Shown: positions 33,858 to 45,790 of the stretch, piece by piece
Layout: every line of letters begins with the position of its first letter
Numbering within the stretch: position 1 is the stretch's first letter
Source of the DNA: Mikania micrantha
Lineage: Eukaryota > Streptophyta > Magnoliopsida > Asterales > Asteraceae
Length of the DNA stretch: 64,000 nucleotides
Reading direction: 5' to 3'
Assembly (NCBI GenBank): GCA_009363875.1
Contig: CM018693.1
Location: 75,070,028 to 75,134,027 of the forward strand
Translations under genes and position numbers: made by a program
The notes under the pieces: model-generated
The model's input: the letters and a program-made list of their open reading frames with translations, nothing else
Database searches by the model: none
What the model was told of the DNA's origin: nothing

Positions 33858-36800
33858 GTAACATCAGTGCCGGAACTGTGGCCGGAACAATGACTTGTAC
33901 AGCAGGTCAGGTACGAACTATGTATATTACATGTGTATTATTATCATTTGAAGTTTAATACAAAACTATTACAGATCTATTTCAGAATCATATCATGAAT
34001 TCATGGTTTAACAGTCAGAATCTTATCCGACAGCACAGAACTATCATGTAAATTGTAGTTAGGAATTACTATGTATAAACGTATGTGAGGTTGTACAGAG
34101 CAAAACAATAACGGACGTCATTATGCGAATATTAAACTGACTGAGTATTCGTGTGAGTGACTATTAGCACGACTATATCTGTAAGTTTATGTTCTAAACG
34201 ATGTCCAATAATTTGAAAATCAAATCAAAAAGTATAGTTGTCGTCGTATTCGTACGAGCAACGATCCGAACGACTACGCGCGAAAACTGTGCAATTCGAT
34301 TAAACTGTAAAATTAAACGTTTTCGAAATGCTAAAAATAAATAAAAGACATCTAGTTAATTTATTAGGAATTACCACCTAAAATAATTTAGAAAACCTTA
34401 TTTTAAAAGATCGTAATGTTTCGTTACGAGAAAAACCGAAACCGACTTGTTCGCGCGAAACCGAACGAACCCGAACATACCTGAATGTTTAAAAACCATA
34501 AAAAGACATTAAAAAGCATTTGAATCTTCACAAAAATCATCCTCTCTCTCCTAAACCGTCCATCTCTCTCTACCTTTCCTCTCACTACAACACCCATATC
34601 TCTCTCAAATCTGCACCAAATTGGGTGTTTTTGGTGTCCAAACGACCGTAGGAACGCGTGTAGAGACGAAGAAATAGAGCTTTGAATCGCCAAAAACGAG
34701 GTAGAATCGAGTGATAAATCATTGATTTTCTAAAACATATACTAGCTATTCATCATCTTGCTCGGATGATTTGAACATTTCAGCTCATTTTCGACCTTTA
34801 AACCTCTAGGACCTGCACTAAATCAACTTGGGGAACTAAGGAACAACTTAGATTGAAGATTGGGTGGCTGGAAATCGAGTTGGGTCACTGGATTAAAGGT
34901 AAAAAAGAACAACATGTAACGAACGCGTCAAGAAGATAAGGATTTTCAGTCCATTTTGGAGCTAAAAAACCCCTAGGATTTACACCAAAATGAGTCAAGA
35001 AGCTAAGGAATACACTAGATTGAGGTTTGGGTCAGTTTAGATTCGATTTGGAGCTAGTTATGGAAAAAATCGAAGGGCATGATGGCTGTGAAAACAGGCC
35101 CGTCGAACCTGCTGTGTCGATGCTAAGCAGCTGGACTTTTCATCGATATTAAGCACATAAAGGCCACCGATACTAGGTTAGCACTACCGATATTGTTACT
35201 TTGGCTTAATCCGAGGAAGTTAAACATGAAATCAGTTAATAACAATCAAAGATGAACACGGGGGAGTTGTTAGAACATGGTAAGATCGAATAAGATAACA
35301 TGATTTTAGTGTAATGCAAATCGGTTTTGTGCTTATCGATCTTAAGGGTTGTAACACCAAAGTTTTCTAAAACCATTTAAACATGTATACATCTGTTTTA
35401 ACAATCATATGGTATTACCACACTTAAGTTTGTTTAATCGAAACCACCATTTAAAAGATGAGTCTTGATGGTAGCATCGGCAATGGCCTTTAGGTGGTTA
35501 AACTAGTGTTAATCAAAGGTCTAGAGTTCATACAGGTTAAACCAAATCCTAACAAGTTTAACTTATGTTTTCATAAGATGACATATAATTTTATGAAACA
35601 AATTATAAATTATCATAACTTATTTTATTATAATATTTTAAAGTAATTCAAAGTATTTTTTTTATTAAATTGTTGTAATTTAATAAGATTTTATAAATAA
35701 TGATTTATTAAAATGTTATGAGTTTTATTTTATAAATCTTTTGTAAATAAGGTTGAGTGATAATTAGTCAAGGGAAAAGGGTTCATAGAGGGTTATGGCA
35801 TAGAATACTTAGAAAGAATTTTAGTAATACATTAGTAAGTCTATAGGACACTTAGTCGCACACCGAGACCAAAACTCTATATACGTCAATTATAAATACT
35901 TATAATATTCGAACCATAATAAATCGACTCAGATGCTGAAGATACATAGTCTACAATCAACGAGCGCGCATATCTTTTGTGGTTCATTTGCATAGCAACA
36001 CAGGTGAGTTCATTGCCCCTTTTCTAAACATTTTTGTTTTATAAATGTGGGGCTGAGAAAGCATGCGTAAATTATTTTCCTTGGATTATATTTACTTAAA
36101 TGCTTTTACTTCATATATGTTTTACATGTCTAATTGTTATCCTAGATTTTGTCTAGGTAAACTATTTACAGGATTTCAAAATGGGTTATTTATTCATCAT
36201 GAGTAGATAACTATTTCAAATCAAAGAACTATTTTCAAAGGTCTATTTTCAAAGAACTAACGATCTAAATCCAATAACTAATTTCAACCGTCTATTTTCA
36301 AATAACTAAATATCTATTTCGAATAAATGTTTTCAACGATCTATTTTCAGAGGATTATCTGGGAAATATTCAAAGATAGCATGTGCCAAAGAACTAACGA
36401 TCTAGAACGAACTATAAAATCCTATACATCAAAAGATGTCCTAGCTAGACTGATTGATTATAGGTCGCATGTTTGATGATATTTATAGAATTCCTCAACT
36501 ACTAAGAACAGTCTACTCGAGTTGACCAAGGCCCAATCATTAGGACTTAGATTTTAGTTAAATGTTTATTTATTCATTTATTTAAGCATTTTAATTAACT
36601 ACGATCTATATTTGCCATGGTTGTCATATGTGTATGATGTTGGTTAAAGTTATCATTTCAGATGTTCAAAAGTTAACATTTCCAGATTATTCAAAGTTGT
36701 CAGTTCAGTTTGTGGGATGAAACACTTAATTATCATTAATAACAATATTCTACGTGGTTCGGCATGTGGTGGGCTGGCGGCTGGGCTTGACCCTACGTAT

Positions 36801-37304
36801 GCCCTATATATTAGCATACTGGACTGGATATTATAGGTGGTTATTAATGAGGTTAAGGTTGTCATTTGGTCAAATTTGTTCAAATTCATTTTCAAATAAA
36901 ACTGTATGAACTCACCAACCATGTGTTGACTTGATCTTTTTGCATGACTTCTCAGGTGACGAACACGTTAACTAGGAAGTTCGTGTTTTTAACTAGGATG
37001 CCCAAACAGCGGACCTAGCATTTTGGATGTGCATATTTTGAACATCATTACACATATCGTTTTGTACATCTTGTGCAGATACAAGATGGAATATTTATGA
37101 TGTTATTAGTAGATTTACATTGTTAAATTATAAATGATGCTGATGTAATTTAACTTTGTAATTATATTTCATTTAGTATTTTCTCATTTTATATCATGTG
37201 CAATGTAACAATCTGACCACTCTGATTATCATCCCAATATCACGCCCCAGGACCTTTCCGCCCGACGGGAGATTCGTTCCGGCCCGCCGGCTCGGGGTGT
37301 GACA
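33858..37304 (+). repeat. Solo Tekay-type LTR in Athila gag, with target duplication CAAAT
   Basis: The 3447-bp LTR begins TGTAACATCAGTGCC and ends CGGCTCGGGGTGTGACA. It is flanked by CAAAT at 33853-33857 and 37305-37309. No internal sequence remains, so this is a solo LTR left by LTR-LTR recombination. A pyrimidine-rich leader (34540-34610) precedes a candidate donor near 34700. At 35095-35200 the words cgatgctaag, cgatattaag, cgatactagg and cgatattg recur. A gggctggcgg...ctacgtatgccctata block is at 36770-36812. Confidence 0.95.
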
Positions 37305-37513
37305 CAAATCTCAAGAAATCCCGCGATTTGGAGATTAGGATCCTCGTGATCCTTCCCGTCAAACTAAACAGTGTTCTGAACCATTTGAATGATACTTGAC
37401 TTGATTTCGAAATTGTTGGCTTCGACAGTCGGTCGGGTAATGTTTGGCTCCAGTCCTCCAAGTGATGTTTTCGCGAAGTTAGAAATCGTCCGGTCATCAT
37501 CTTGGTCTGCCAT

Positions 37514-37850
37514 AGTCGTGTCTCACGTGCCAAAGATGTTATCGGTTTCTACGTCTCCTTCGATGATATTTGCTACAACGCGGAACCGCTCCCGCAATCT
37601 ATGCCGAAAATACCGCTCCGGTTCCGATCTAGGCTTGACAATGTCCGGCTCGGGGGTTGAGTACATACACACTCAAAGCATAAATGAGTTACCAAATCAA
37701 ACCTGTTAAAAATAAAAATAAAATAAAAATTTGAAAAATAAATAATAATAAAACTAAAGGTCAAAAATCAAACTAGTGAAATAAAAAAAAATACACTATA
37801 AACTAAGCTAAATCACCAACTCTAATTTTTCTTGAAAATACCGTGTCCCA
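37514..37850 (-). other. Athila 5' leader
   Basis: Minus-strand sequence between the PBS and the gag ATG; AT-rich with no frame. Usual length for the region upstream of Athila gag. Confidence 0.6.
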
Positions 37851-37863
37851 GGCAACGGCGCCA
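37851..37863 (-). other. Athila primer binding site
   Basis: Minus-strand TGGCGCCGTTGCC lies six bases after the LTR end (CATATCA). TGGCGCCGTTGCC is the PBS phrase characteristic of Athila-lineage gypsy elements. Confidence 0.85.
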
Positions 37864-37869
37864 AAAACT

Positions 37870-40800
37870 TGATATGCGTGAAACTATATATTTTATATGA
37901 TGGATTTTTCACACAGAGTTTAGTTTTAAAATGGTCTTTACTAAAAGCTAAATCACACACAATAGGCAAGTGTACCTATCGTATAGTAATATAGCTAATG
38001 GTAAGAACCGGATATCAATCCGTGGACACGATATTTCCCAATGCTAAACCTTGGTCAATGTTTAGCACAAACATGAAGAAGTCAGGTTTGTGAAAAATAA
38101 TAACTAAATAACTAGATTTTAAAATAATCTAAAGTCTAAGGAAATTGCCTAGATTATGGATTCACTTAGTCTAGTGATGTGATTAATATGAATTGGTAAA
38201 TCAAAGGTTGACTAGAATCCGGTCAAAGATATCTAATCCTATAATCTTTTGGAAAATCAAAATGATAAATACATTCTAATCACCTAAGATTAGTCTATGA
38301 AGCCTAGATTCAAGGTCTATGTCAAGATTTAATCAAGAATTATTCATCCATCAAGAATCTTAATTCTACAACTTAAGGAAAACTAACATGAGTTATACAT
38401 ACTAATCACCCTAAGTTGCAAAAATTCAACAAAACTACAATTTCTTCCAACTTATAATCTATAAACACAATCATGTAAATGAGGTCATTTGGCCATAATT
38501 TCCTAACTTACATGTTAAGCATGTTCAACAAATCATAATATCACCATGGTTTTTCCAAATTTTAGTGAAAGAAAGTATACTTATGCAAGTTTCATAATAT
38601 TCAAGAAACCAATTATCATTCCTAATCTCATGGTATAATCTTAAAAACAAGTTCTAAGATCATAAACAAATGTATGATCATGGTTTTCCAACATATTATG
38701 ACTAAACATTCATCATTCTTGAACACTAATCAACCTACACGAATATACAACATCATTGGAGCAACATCATAATTTCATCTTGAATCTTGACATAAACCAT
38801 TCTTACCAATTCATAAAATCAACATCATATGGAGATAAGTTTCATCATAATCTAAACAATAAAGTGATTAGCCCAAAAGTGTGACAATTGTATTCGAGAA
38901 TTACGTCATTAATGACGAAATCACATTTGGTCGTGTTTGAAATCCACATTCATTATTACGAATGTGTCAGAAGGACCATATCATATCATATCAGTTCATG
39001 ACTTGTAGTTACTCAGGAATCTGGTGTTAGTAGATCGCAAAGAAACATCCATCACATAATGCTTATTCAAATAGATGACCAACCGATTTCATGTCTACAA
39101 TCATTACTCGAAAATGAAGAGAATGAGTGTAAGCGAAATCGCGAAACGAGGCTCCGATTTAAAGATACACTGAAACGAATATAGCGTTAAATAAGAGGTC
39201 AAATATTTTGAACTCTTTAAGTCTTGAAATTATAACCATTGGAAAGAGCTCGAAAAATCGTGAACGTAGGCGAAAACCGTGCGCAAAACGGAGTTCGTAT
39301 GCACCCGGAATCGCGAAACGAAGAAAATCAAAAAAATCAAGGAAATGGACTGGGGAGGTACGCCCTGAGCCACACGCCCATCTGGGGCGGTGCGCCCGGC
39401 GGCTCCTGAGGCGTTGGAAGAGTTAAAATATCAGATTGCATCAAAAAACTTAATTTTTTTCTTTTATCTCGACTTTTTCATGCTTCCAGTTGAAGAACCA
39501 GCCCCTTAAACCATCAAAACACTATTTTGAAAGCTTTTAAACGCCCAGATCATCCCAAGGATCGTATCTACAAGTCTAGATCGTTGTTTTACCCGCAGAA
39601 ATCCGTCAGATTAGGTAACGGTTCGTTTTAACCTTCTAGCTTGATTTTGATTGATTAGATCTTGTTTTTGAACGTAATGAGATAGTTAGGGTTGTTGATT
39701 ATTGCCTAGATCATGGCTAGGATTGATTATAAACGAAGAACACGATGTTTTAACGGGTAAATCCTTGTTTTGATCCGTTGTAATGCTCGGTTTGCATGAA
39801 ATCATACCCATGATTATAATGGTTTAAACCATTTGATTATGACAATGTAGATGATTAGTTTGATTAATCTTTGAAATGCAAGGTTAAATCCAAGTGTTTC
39901 AAACTAATCATAATCATAAAATACTCATTGGAACGATTATCTGATGTTTACGATAACAGTCATATTAGTATGTTAAACATGGTTATTTAACATATTCTAA
40001 TGCTACATTGTGATATTTCATGATACTTGGGTAATCAATAACAAGGATTGATCATTCGTAAGCCATTAATCCGTCTAGAAACTGTTTTAGCATTATAATC
40101 AACAACATTAACTATTTGATTGATCTGAGATTATTCTGATTAATCAAACATGTCATCAACCTTGTATTAGGAACTTGAATCAATATAGATTCCTACATTA
40201 TCATACATTGTATGATATAACGTTAAAATAATTAATTAAATACTTAACCTTAGTTTGATTACTGTTAACGCAATGTCTTTGACATTGGACGTTCAGAAAG
40301 ATCTAATCAGTAAGTTAAAACATAAGTAACTCATAAAACATTAATGAATTGCAGAATTCTCTTCAGATTTTGTGTGATACCTCAAAATCAAAACACTTCG
40401 ATAAAACAGGTGAGATCATAGCCCCTCCTCTCTTTCTTTAAATGTTTACCAAAACTCGGGGTGGAACATGTAGATGCATTTTCAAAACATATTTTATCAA
40501 ATATTGTGAAATCATATATCAGTATCATCTAGATGATGATAAACATTTATCAACTCCTGTGAAATCATATATCAGTTTCATCTGGAAAATCATGACAAAC
40601 TATTATCAAGTAAATCTTTTATCAAATCATTAAATCAAGTGTATCACTTGGGAACTTTGGTTATGTGGATTCTATTGAGGACATTCTTATGTAAATATTA
40701 TTAACTTGTTATCAAGCCCTTGGTAGTACTGGTATGATCATATGCGGGAACACAAGATCATTATCACAAATCGCTCCAACCGTGGGTTGGACAACATCAT

Positions 40801-41789
40801 GTGCTAACAAGCATTACTAACGATCATTTATCATTAGGTTTGATGTTTGCATGCTCAATTAGATTCAATTTCAAAGTACCTGTTTGATCACTTGTGATAC
40901 TACATCATGAAAATCATTGTTTGAACAATTATTTTGAATCAACAAAACCTATGATTCTCACTCAACTATTTGTAGTTGACTTTTATCTACATGTTTCAAG
41001 TAATCGGGAGCGTTAGTAAGGCAATCTAGGTAAGGATCAACAGCAGAAATAGTGGTGACCTAGAAAGAAAGCAAAAACATCGTATTGTATAATAATTATC
41101 TTATGATAAACTTCTTGTATAATATGTATGTTATGTTTGTTTAAATGAAATAAATTTTATGAAACATAGTAAATCATGGTTTATTCTCCAACATTGGCAC
41201 ATGAACACATAGTCACGCGGCGTGGGTTGTGACAAAAAGGCTTACAAGAACAACAATAAAGTAGGTAAAATTAACAAGAAACATGATGGAAATAACAAAT
41301 TCAAACCACTAGCAAGCAAGGATTGGAAACAAAATGGTGTTGGATGCTTCTTGGATCTTGAATACCTTCAAAATCTCCCTTGGAAAGCTTGGAAAATTCT
41401 GATCAGGGGGTATTGTTGCTCCAGGAAGTCCAGCCCTTTCAAATAAAGAGAAAAACTTTATTTACAGAAAGTCTGGAATTTGGCATGGTTGTGCAAGGTG
41501 CTACAGTGCTTCACTTTTGGTCTGGGGCGGTTGTTGAAGTTTCCATTTTCAGCTAAGTCTTGAAAATCGACTCAAGGTGTCAGGCACGGTCGTGCACGAG
41601 TCAGAATGGCCGGAACTACATCCTTATGGCCCGGTACTGCCTTGCATTGGCCCGCCACTGGCTAGATTGCACGGTCGTGCAAGGCTTAAGCATGGTCATG
41701 CATGGCTCAGCACTACCATGCATGGCCCGGCACTACGTGGTTGCACGATAGTGCAAGTTTATGCACGGTCGTGTGCAGGTATACACAAG
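37870..41789 (-). repeat. Athila 5' LTR, minus strand, interrupted by a solo LTR
   Basis: LTR pieces 37870-38879 and 41235-41789; the first piece matches 14341-15350 base for base over long stretches. On the minus strand the LTR ends GCATATCA next to the PBS. 41575-41775 holds gcacggtcgtgc words (exact at 41584 and 41669), upstream of a weak TATA-like site near 41460 in minus orientation. The upstream end of the LTR is lost: at about 41790 Tekay LTR sequence begins. Confidence 0.8.
38880..41234 (+). repeat. Solo gypsy LTR nested in the Athila LTR, with target duplication AAAAG
   Basis: The 2355-bp LTR runs from TGTGACAATTGT to GGTTGTGACA, flanked by AAAAG at 38875-38879 and 41235-41239. The undisturbed site is visible in the related LTR near 15345 (gcccataaggcttac). 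Features inside are a gc-rich word cluster (gtacgcccc/ggtgcgccc, 39355-39415), a pyrimidine-rich leader near 39480, a donor-like ttag/gtaacg at 39616, and the acaggtgagatcatagcccct block at 40410. No TATA box is clear. It is the youngest layer of its stack. Confidence 0.95.
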
Positions 41790-42440
41790 TGACAAGGCCT
41801 GATTTCCCGTTAAGGACGTCCTCGTGGATCACCGAAGGGGTAGTGGGCTGGCGGCCGAGCTTTGGCTCTACGTATGCCCTATACATAAACTTCCATCGAT
41901 GATTTGTGATCGTGTCAGTAATGATGTCCAGGCTAACGCACTTGTGTAATTCATTCGTGTTTTCAAAGCCCTTCACTCACCACTTTCAAAACCGTCATGA
42001 ATGGAAAGATGTTCACTAAACCTTTTATTAAACCTAATATTTTCAAAACTAATGTGACTCAGCTGAAAGATTTTTCATGTTCTCATGTGAAGAACAGGTG
42101 AAAGTAGGATAACTTTTAGAGAGAGAAAGATAGGATCCCTTAAAGGAACCTACAACTCCTACATGGAATCTCTCCGGCTATGCCGGATACAAGATTAAAA
42201 ACATGCACTTGTGCAAGCAACTTTCGAGGGACATCTGGTCCACATTCCAGATGTCCAAGTCAAGTTGTAGCAGAATTAAATAATAAAACAGTTGTAATTT
42301 AATTTTATTCATTTGTCGTATTTAGTATTTCTCATATTATCATGTGCAATGTAACAATCTGATCACTCCGATTACAATCACGCCTCGGAACTATTCCGCT
42401 CGACGGGTCACTAATCTGGCCTGCGGCCCGGAGTGTGACA
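41790..42440 (+). repeat. Tekay LTR, 3' part
   Basis: Matches 21480-22143 and ends CGGCCCGGAGTGTGACA four bases before a PBS. It includes the gtgggctggcggccgagc...ctacgtatgccctata block. It is joined on the left to Athila LTR sequence. Confidence 0.82.
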
Positions 42441-42443
42441 TAT

Positions 42444-42455
42444 TGGTATCAGAGC
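42444..42455 (+). other. Primer binding site (initiator tRNA-Met)
   Basis: TGGTATCAGAGC is an exact match to the complement of the initiator Met tRNA 3' end, just after the LTR. Confidence 0.9.
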
Positions 42456-42608
42456 CATGGTTATAGAGAATTAGGACATTTACTTAAACTATTCGGCCTA
42501 TATTATAACCTAGGGACCTCACGTAGAGAAATTAGGATAGGAACAGTTGCATATATTACTTGTGTTCAATCACAGGTACTAATCGTTTTCACTTCGGGGG
42601 TGATCAGA

Positions 42609-43195
42609 ATGCCTCCAAAGGAACAACCACGCGTCAACCCAGAGACCACAGCCCTAGCCACTCATCGCAGAGCAGCTCATTGCTACCATTCCTGGCATCT
42701 TGACTCAAATCAACCGCGGCACACATTAGCCAGAGAAAGCCCCCGTGGTGCTGAAGACAGAAGACGGAGCGGGCCAGAGGGAATCGACAGACGAATCCAG
42801 CTACCCTCTACCCAAGAGACGAAGAGCTGACTTCACTGATCAAGAAGGTCCCAACCATCGAGGCGAACCTCGCAGGTCCTATGCTGGAACATTTCCCCTC
42901 TGTACCAAATGTCAGTATCACCACCCTGACGGCAGAAGGTGCAAGTCGTGCTCCAATTATGGGAAGCCGGGTCACTGGCTCAACATTGCAACTCAACAGT
43001 GGGCCCAGTTAGTAAGCGGTAAGCTGGCCCCTCTCCTAAGTGTACTCGATGCAAAAACCATCATGTCGCAAACCAACCGTCACACAACGTCCAGGTGATG
43101 TTGCAACGACCTGCCCTCCGCCAAGCAACGTCAAGCACTACTACACATGTGGTGAACCTGGTCACGTAGCCAAGAAATGCCCCAGGAGAGTGTGA
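42609..43195 (+). pseudogene. Capsid-less gag, second copy, frameshifted
   Basis: Begins MPPKEQPRVNPETTALAT like 22312-22962, then shifts frame near 42660. The first zinc knuckle is broken (CSNYGKPGHW, with Tyr for the second Cys, and a shift after it), and the second is largely lost. The third reads YYTCGEPGHVAKKC, with its first Cys changed to Tyr, just before the stop. As in the first copy no capsid region lies between the N-terminus and the knuckles, so the deletion predates the separation of the two copies. Confidence 0.75.
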
Positions 43196-43625
43196 ATCAC
43201 CACAGTTGACTAGAGCAAGGCGCTGAGCACGCCCACGCGCACGAGATATCGTCGAGGAGGCACCAGCACAGGTACATCCTCTTACGCTCTCCATAGATGT
43301 AGTGTGTATGATTTAAATGTATGCATTATCAAGGGTCCACCCATTCCTAGCCTTTTAACAACACGAGACTCTGAGAGGCCAACAAGCGAAACACATTCTA
43401 GAGTCTTGGTTAGGACTAGAGGAAAGAATGCAAGGATAACCTCAGTCACCACTTGGTAATGAGGGACATGAGGAGAAAGGAAGAAGCAGCTCACCCCAGC
43501 GAGCAGAGAGTCCATAAAAGCATTTCCCGGGACATCTTGAGTGATGTCGAGCCAACACGACACCAAAACCCGACCATGATCACCTAACAGCTACAAGGAA
43601 ACCAGTACTCCTCAGAGAGCATGAG
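43196..43625 (+). mobile_element. Tekay-derived internal sequence left of nested LTR
   Basis: Corresponds to 22963-23385. No gene. Ends in ATGAG (43621-43625), the target duplication of the next element. Confidence 0.6.
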
Positions 43626-44219
43626 TGTAACACCACGACCGATGGAGGAAACGTCGGGATGCCACGAGGGATGTGTAGATTGTTCAAAAGCTCGTGGTCA
43701 TCTAAATCAAATCATCATATATCATTCAATCAACCAAAATAATTACACAAAAATCATGTTCATCATGAAATAGTTACAACAATTACAAAAGAGAATTAGC
43801 TATCTAACTAAATTCTAAACGCCAGAATTTCAGTTATTTAGCTAACTCCAACATCCTATATGATGATGTCCAAAAGTGTAAGTTCCTCTTCATCAACCTA
43901 CTTAGCCTCATTACCTGAAACATGTAAAAATCAAGTGTCAACTACAAAGTAGTTGGTGAGTAATCATAAGTTTTATATTTAAAACAAATGTTTTACAAAA
44001 GGGTTTCAAGAGTCTATATTTTCTTGATAACATCCGCATGACACCTGTGAGATAATCCAACACAATATCCAAATACACAATCAAAACACACAATCCGAAC
44101 ACATAACCACATATATTCATAAATCATAAATAATCAATCATATGTTCAATCATCCAATAATAATCCATCAATATTCTCAATTATGTAAGTGACCATACAT
44201 GTATCATTGTGTATGACCG

Positions 44220-44420
44220 ATGTATATGACAACGACACACGGAGTTGTGGAAACATCCACGTGACAATACATGCAAACATTGAGGAAGACCGAAGTCAAC
44301 CACAACGAATACACGGAGTTTTGGAAACATCCACGTGAGAATACATGCAGTCGTTGCAGATGACACAAAGTCATTAGCTTCAACTCATGGAATAGTGACA
44401 ATACATGCAGCCGTTACGGA
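44220..44420. repeat. Diverged direct repeats in solo LTR
   Basis: The phrases cacggagttktggaaacatccacgtga and acaatacatgca...cgtt recur two to three times at spacings of roughly 85-90 bases. Confidence 0.6.
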
Positions 44421-44932
44421 TGACCAAAATCATTAGTAACAACTCATGGACTATGACGATCCATAACTATGGATCTCATACAAGCAAATAAGTATCATCC
44501 CTGTGTTATCAAGTCAATATGTAAATTGGTATACATGTTTCACCTCCGAGTTTTAATACAAAACAATTTAAGAGAAAGGGAGGTTATGAAAACTCACCTG
44601 AGTCCTTAGATTTGATGTTTTCGTATTATGCGCGCTCACGAGAGAAAATCAGAACAACTCAACAACCTGAATTTAATAGATATTCGTTTTCATAAATATA
44701 AGCATTTCTTGTCGATTTCGAGTTCGTATGTGTTTACTTTAATTACCTACATACATTACTTCTTAGTTTATTTTGTCTAGGCTAACTAATAATTTCATCA
44801 ATAATTATCGTAAAGATGGACTTTCACTTGTTAATTCAATTATCTATTAGGAGTATCAACTCATGAGACCTTAACTGTAAAATCCCCATATGTGTATATA
44901 TGATCTAAGATGGTAGTCTTAGTCATATTCAT

Positions 44933-44960
44933 TTATATATATATATATATATATATATAT
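44933..44960. repeat. (TA)n microsatellite
   Basis: About 14 uninterrupted TA units inside the solo LTR. Confidence 0.95.
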
Positions 44961-45235
44961 CATACATGCATGATGGTCTAATTTCCCCATCATTACCTAA
45001 ATTATCAAATTCACTTTTAGTTTAAGGAAATCTAATTTAGGTTATTCTAAAAATTTCACATTATATATAAAACTTCATTGTGTAATATTTATGTCATTAA
45101 TAAAAGGTGGCAACACTTATTTTTCTCATGCATGCATTGTTTATTCCATCCCCATAATCCTTTGTTCATCCCCAACGTTCGGTTAATGCGATTAAGCCTT
45201 AACAGCCCTTGACCCAACCTATAACCAGCGAACCT

Positions 45236-45790
45236 ATAGGTTCGCTGCCCTCTTGTCCAAGGTTCACCCCTATAGGGGTTCGGCTACACATGGTTCGTTG
45301 GTTATGCCACATAAACGTTCGGCCAACTTATACCGATGGGCAGTAGATTCGTAGCTAAAAGGTGAAAAGGTTCGGTTAACATGTGATGCTAAGGTTCGTG
45401 GACTTAAGAAGGTTCGGCCACTAGGGTTGTGGGTTCGTGACCCATGCAAAAGCAAGGGTTCGGTAGTGGCGGCTGGATGGTTCGGCCAACACATGAAGGG
45501 TTCGGCCAGAAATTTCTAGGGTTCGCGGTTATCTAGCTAAGGTTCGGCCCTATGTGTACCTAGGTTCGTCCCTAGTACAAGGGTTCGCCTAGCAGGAGCC
45601 TGGTTCGTTCGCCATGCAGATAAGGTTCGTCCAGGTTGGCTGAGAAAGCGTCGAGCAACAAGGTTCGTGGGCTCCTTAATGTCCGAAGGTTTGGCCCACC
45701 TGAGAAGAAAGGTTCGGCGAGTACAAAGGTTCGGCTGAGACCAAACAGCTGAACAAGAAGGTTCGGCCGCCTCTTTGCTGTCACGAACCT
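45236..45790 (-). repeat. ggttcg word array (cgaacc on minus)
   Basis: About 22 copies of ggttcg in 555 bases, nearly always one orientation, mostly extended as ggttcggcc or ggttcgtgg and spaced 15-40 bases. A related array with the reverse word is at 49949-50510. Confidence 0.88.

Larger units (their letters stand above)
32273..37513 (-). pseudogene. Athila gag, split by a MITE and a solo LTR
   Basis: Gag starts at the minus-strand ATG 37513-37511 (MADQDDDRTISNF) and runs through VQNTV, a TAG at 37366-37364, FDGKDHEDPNLQIAGFL to 37305. A solo LTR (33858-37304) interrupts. Gag resumes at 33857 with CATFKINGASDDAIWLRLFP, WLISFPSG and KKFFEKYFPPEKTAKLRARI, the retrotrans_gag core, to 33645. 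A MITE (33031-33644) interrupts again. It resumes with QQDDGETFYEAWERFKDL. The frame then decays until 32827-32273, which has the knuckle remnant CEIYEGAHHSGEC, with the second Cys changed to Tyr. Removing both insertions and one copy of each duplication restores the reading frame across the joints. Confidence 0.85.
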
